From Mycolicibacterium monacense (GTDB lineage: Bacteria > Actinomycetota > Actinomycetes > Mycobacteriales > Mycobacteriaceae), in assembly GCF_010731575.1 (NCBI RefSeq), contig NZ_AP022617.1, positions 62,001 to 126,000 on the forward strand: DNA of 64,000 nucleotides, read 5' to 3'. The position numbers were made by a program, and so were the translations under genes. Below the pieces are notes generated by a model. The model was not told where the DNA came from. It saw only the letters and a program-made list of their open reading frames with translations, and did not search any database. Shown in pieces: positions 63,455-64,000 of this stretch; position 1 is the first letter of the stretch; each line of letters opens with the position of its first letter.

Positions 63455-64000
63455 TTACGCCGACCCGTCGAAAAGGCTTGTCACCGAACCGTTGTCGAAC
63501 ACCGCGCGGATCGTGTTGGCCAGCAGCGGGGCGATGGACAGCACGGTCAGTTGCGGGAACTGCTTGTCCTCGCCGATGGGCAGGGTGTTGGTGACGATGA
63601 CCTCGCGGGCGCCGCATTCGGCGAGGCGTTCGCGCGCCGGATGCGACAGCACCCCGTGGGTCGCGGCGATGATCACATCGCCCGCACCCTCCTGCTTGAG
63701 CAGCTTCACCGCTCCGGCGATGGTGCCGCCGGTGTCGATCATGTCGTCGGTCAGCACGCAGGTCTTACCGCGCACGTCGCCGACCACGCGGTTGGACACC
63801 ACCTGGTTCGGCACCAGCGGATCGCGGGTCTTGTGGATGAAGGCCAGCGGCGTACCACCGAGCGAGTCGGCCCACTTCTCCGCCACGCGCACCCGGCCCG
63901 AGTCGGGGGAGACCACGACCATGTCCTCGGAGGGATAGTGCTCGGCGATGTAGCCGGTCAGCAGCTTCTGCGCCCGCATGTGGTCGACGGGTCCGTCGAA
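63455..64000 (-). CDS. prs: ribose-phosphate pyrophosphokinase, C-terminal part
   Basis: Partial, 181 C-terminal residues; runs off the right edge. Makes PRPP from ribose-5-phosphate and ATP. PRPP loop VLTDDMIDTGGTIAGAV, PDSGRVRVAEKWADSL, THGVLSHPARERL and NTLPIGEDKQFPQLTVLS are all intact. Corresponds to prsA (Rv1017c). First gene of the prs-arsC-lpqT minus-strand cluster. Confidence 0.95.
   Translation of the reverse strand, partial: FDGPVDHMRAQKLLTGYIAEHYPSEDMVVVSPDSGRVRVAEKWADSLGGTPLAFIHKTRDPLVPNQVVSNRVVGDVRGKTCVLTDDMIDTGGTIAGAVKLLKQEGAGDVIIAATHGVLSHPARERLAECGAREVIVTNTLPIGEDKQFPQLTVLSIAPLLANTIRAVFDNGSVTSLFDGSA

Overview
The window is chromosomal DNA of a fast-growing mycobacterium (Mycolicibacterium type). 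The evidence is very high GC, many GTG starts, three MspA-type outer-membrane porins, and a gene order that follows, from memory, the M. tuberculosis Rv0979A-Rv1017c segment: rpmF, mprA-mprB-pepD-moaB2, mscL, ruc, formyl-THF ligase, galU, glp, rimJ, sepX, cAMP-dependent acetyltransferase, AlkB-like, arcA, pmt, rsmI, pabB, metG, tatD, rpfB-ksgA-ispE, pks16-like fadD, pth, rplY, lpqT, arsC-like, prs. Accessory DNA interrupts this backbone at a few clear points.

Region by region. 1-5700: an AtuA-like gene end, a membrane protein, rpmF, and the MprAB envelope-stress system with its protease PepD and MoaB2; TCTCAG repeats resembling MprA sites lie before mprA and pepD. 5700-10550: three tandem mspA-type porins, followed by an IS30-family element that split the terminator of the third porin. 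10551-16940: backbone from mscL to the division genes glp and sepX, with a CIRCE (HrcA) element before ruc. 16989-26907: an intact tRNA-Ala(CGC) begins a genomic island of about 9.8 kb bounded by a 47-bp perfect direct repeat. The island holds a broken tyrosine integrase, a frameshifted phage major-capsid gene, an IS256-family element with a 9-bp target duplication, and cargo of unknown function: a three-gene minus-strand operon with a hendecad-repeat membrane protein, a small two-gene pair, and a DEDDh exonuclease-BRCT gene with a detached zinc-binding tail.

27100-40570: a secreted peptide, cAMP-dependent lysine acetyltransferase overlapping a shikimate-dehydrogenase-like gene, lipoproteins, a PE-PPE-domain hydrolase, AlkB-like oxygenase, soxR divergent from arcA across a perfect palindrome, a DUF559 gene framed by 45-bp inverted repeats, protein O-mannosyltransferase, rsmI and pabB. 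40580-44910: two tandem cassettes, each an FAD oxidoreductase translationally coupled to an ECF41-type sigma factor carrying the NPDKL motif. 44938-64000: NADP-type glutamate dehydrogenase, metG divergent from tatD, rpfB-ksgA-ispE preceded by a strong intrinsic terminator (candidate attenuator), fatty-acyl-AMP ligase, a DrrAB-like ABC exporter, a WS/DGAT plus hydrolase pair, an iron-sulfur protein, a DUF488 protein, pth-rplY, an SDR, and the prs-arsC-lpqT cluster, with prs running off the end.

The most notable points are: divergence of the three porins confined to a 15-residue segment aligned with the MspA constriction, matched 34-codon leader ORFs ending at the Shine-Dalgarno sequence of porins 2 and 3, IS30 insertion in a terminator hairpin together with an element-borne hairpin that traps the transposase start, the island cargo, and the inverted repeats around the DUF559 gene. 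No database or folding program was used. Family names rest on motif recognition and remembered homologues.
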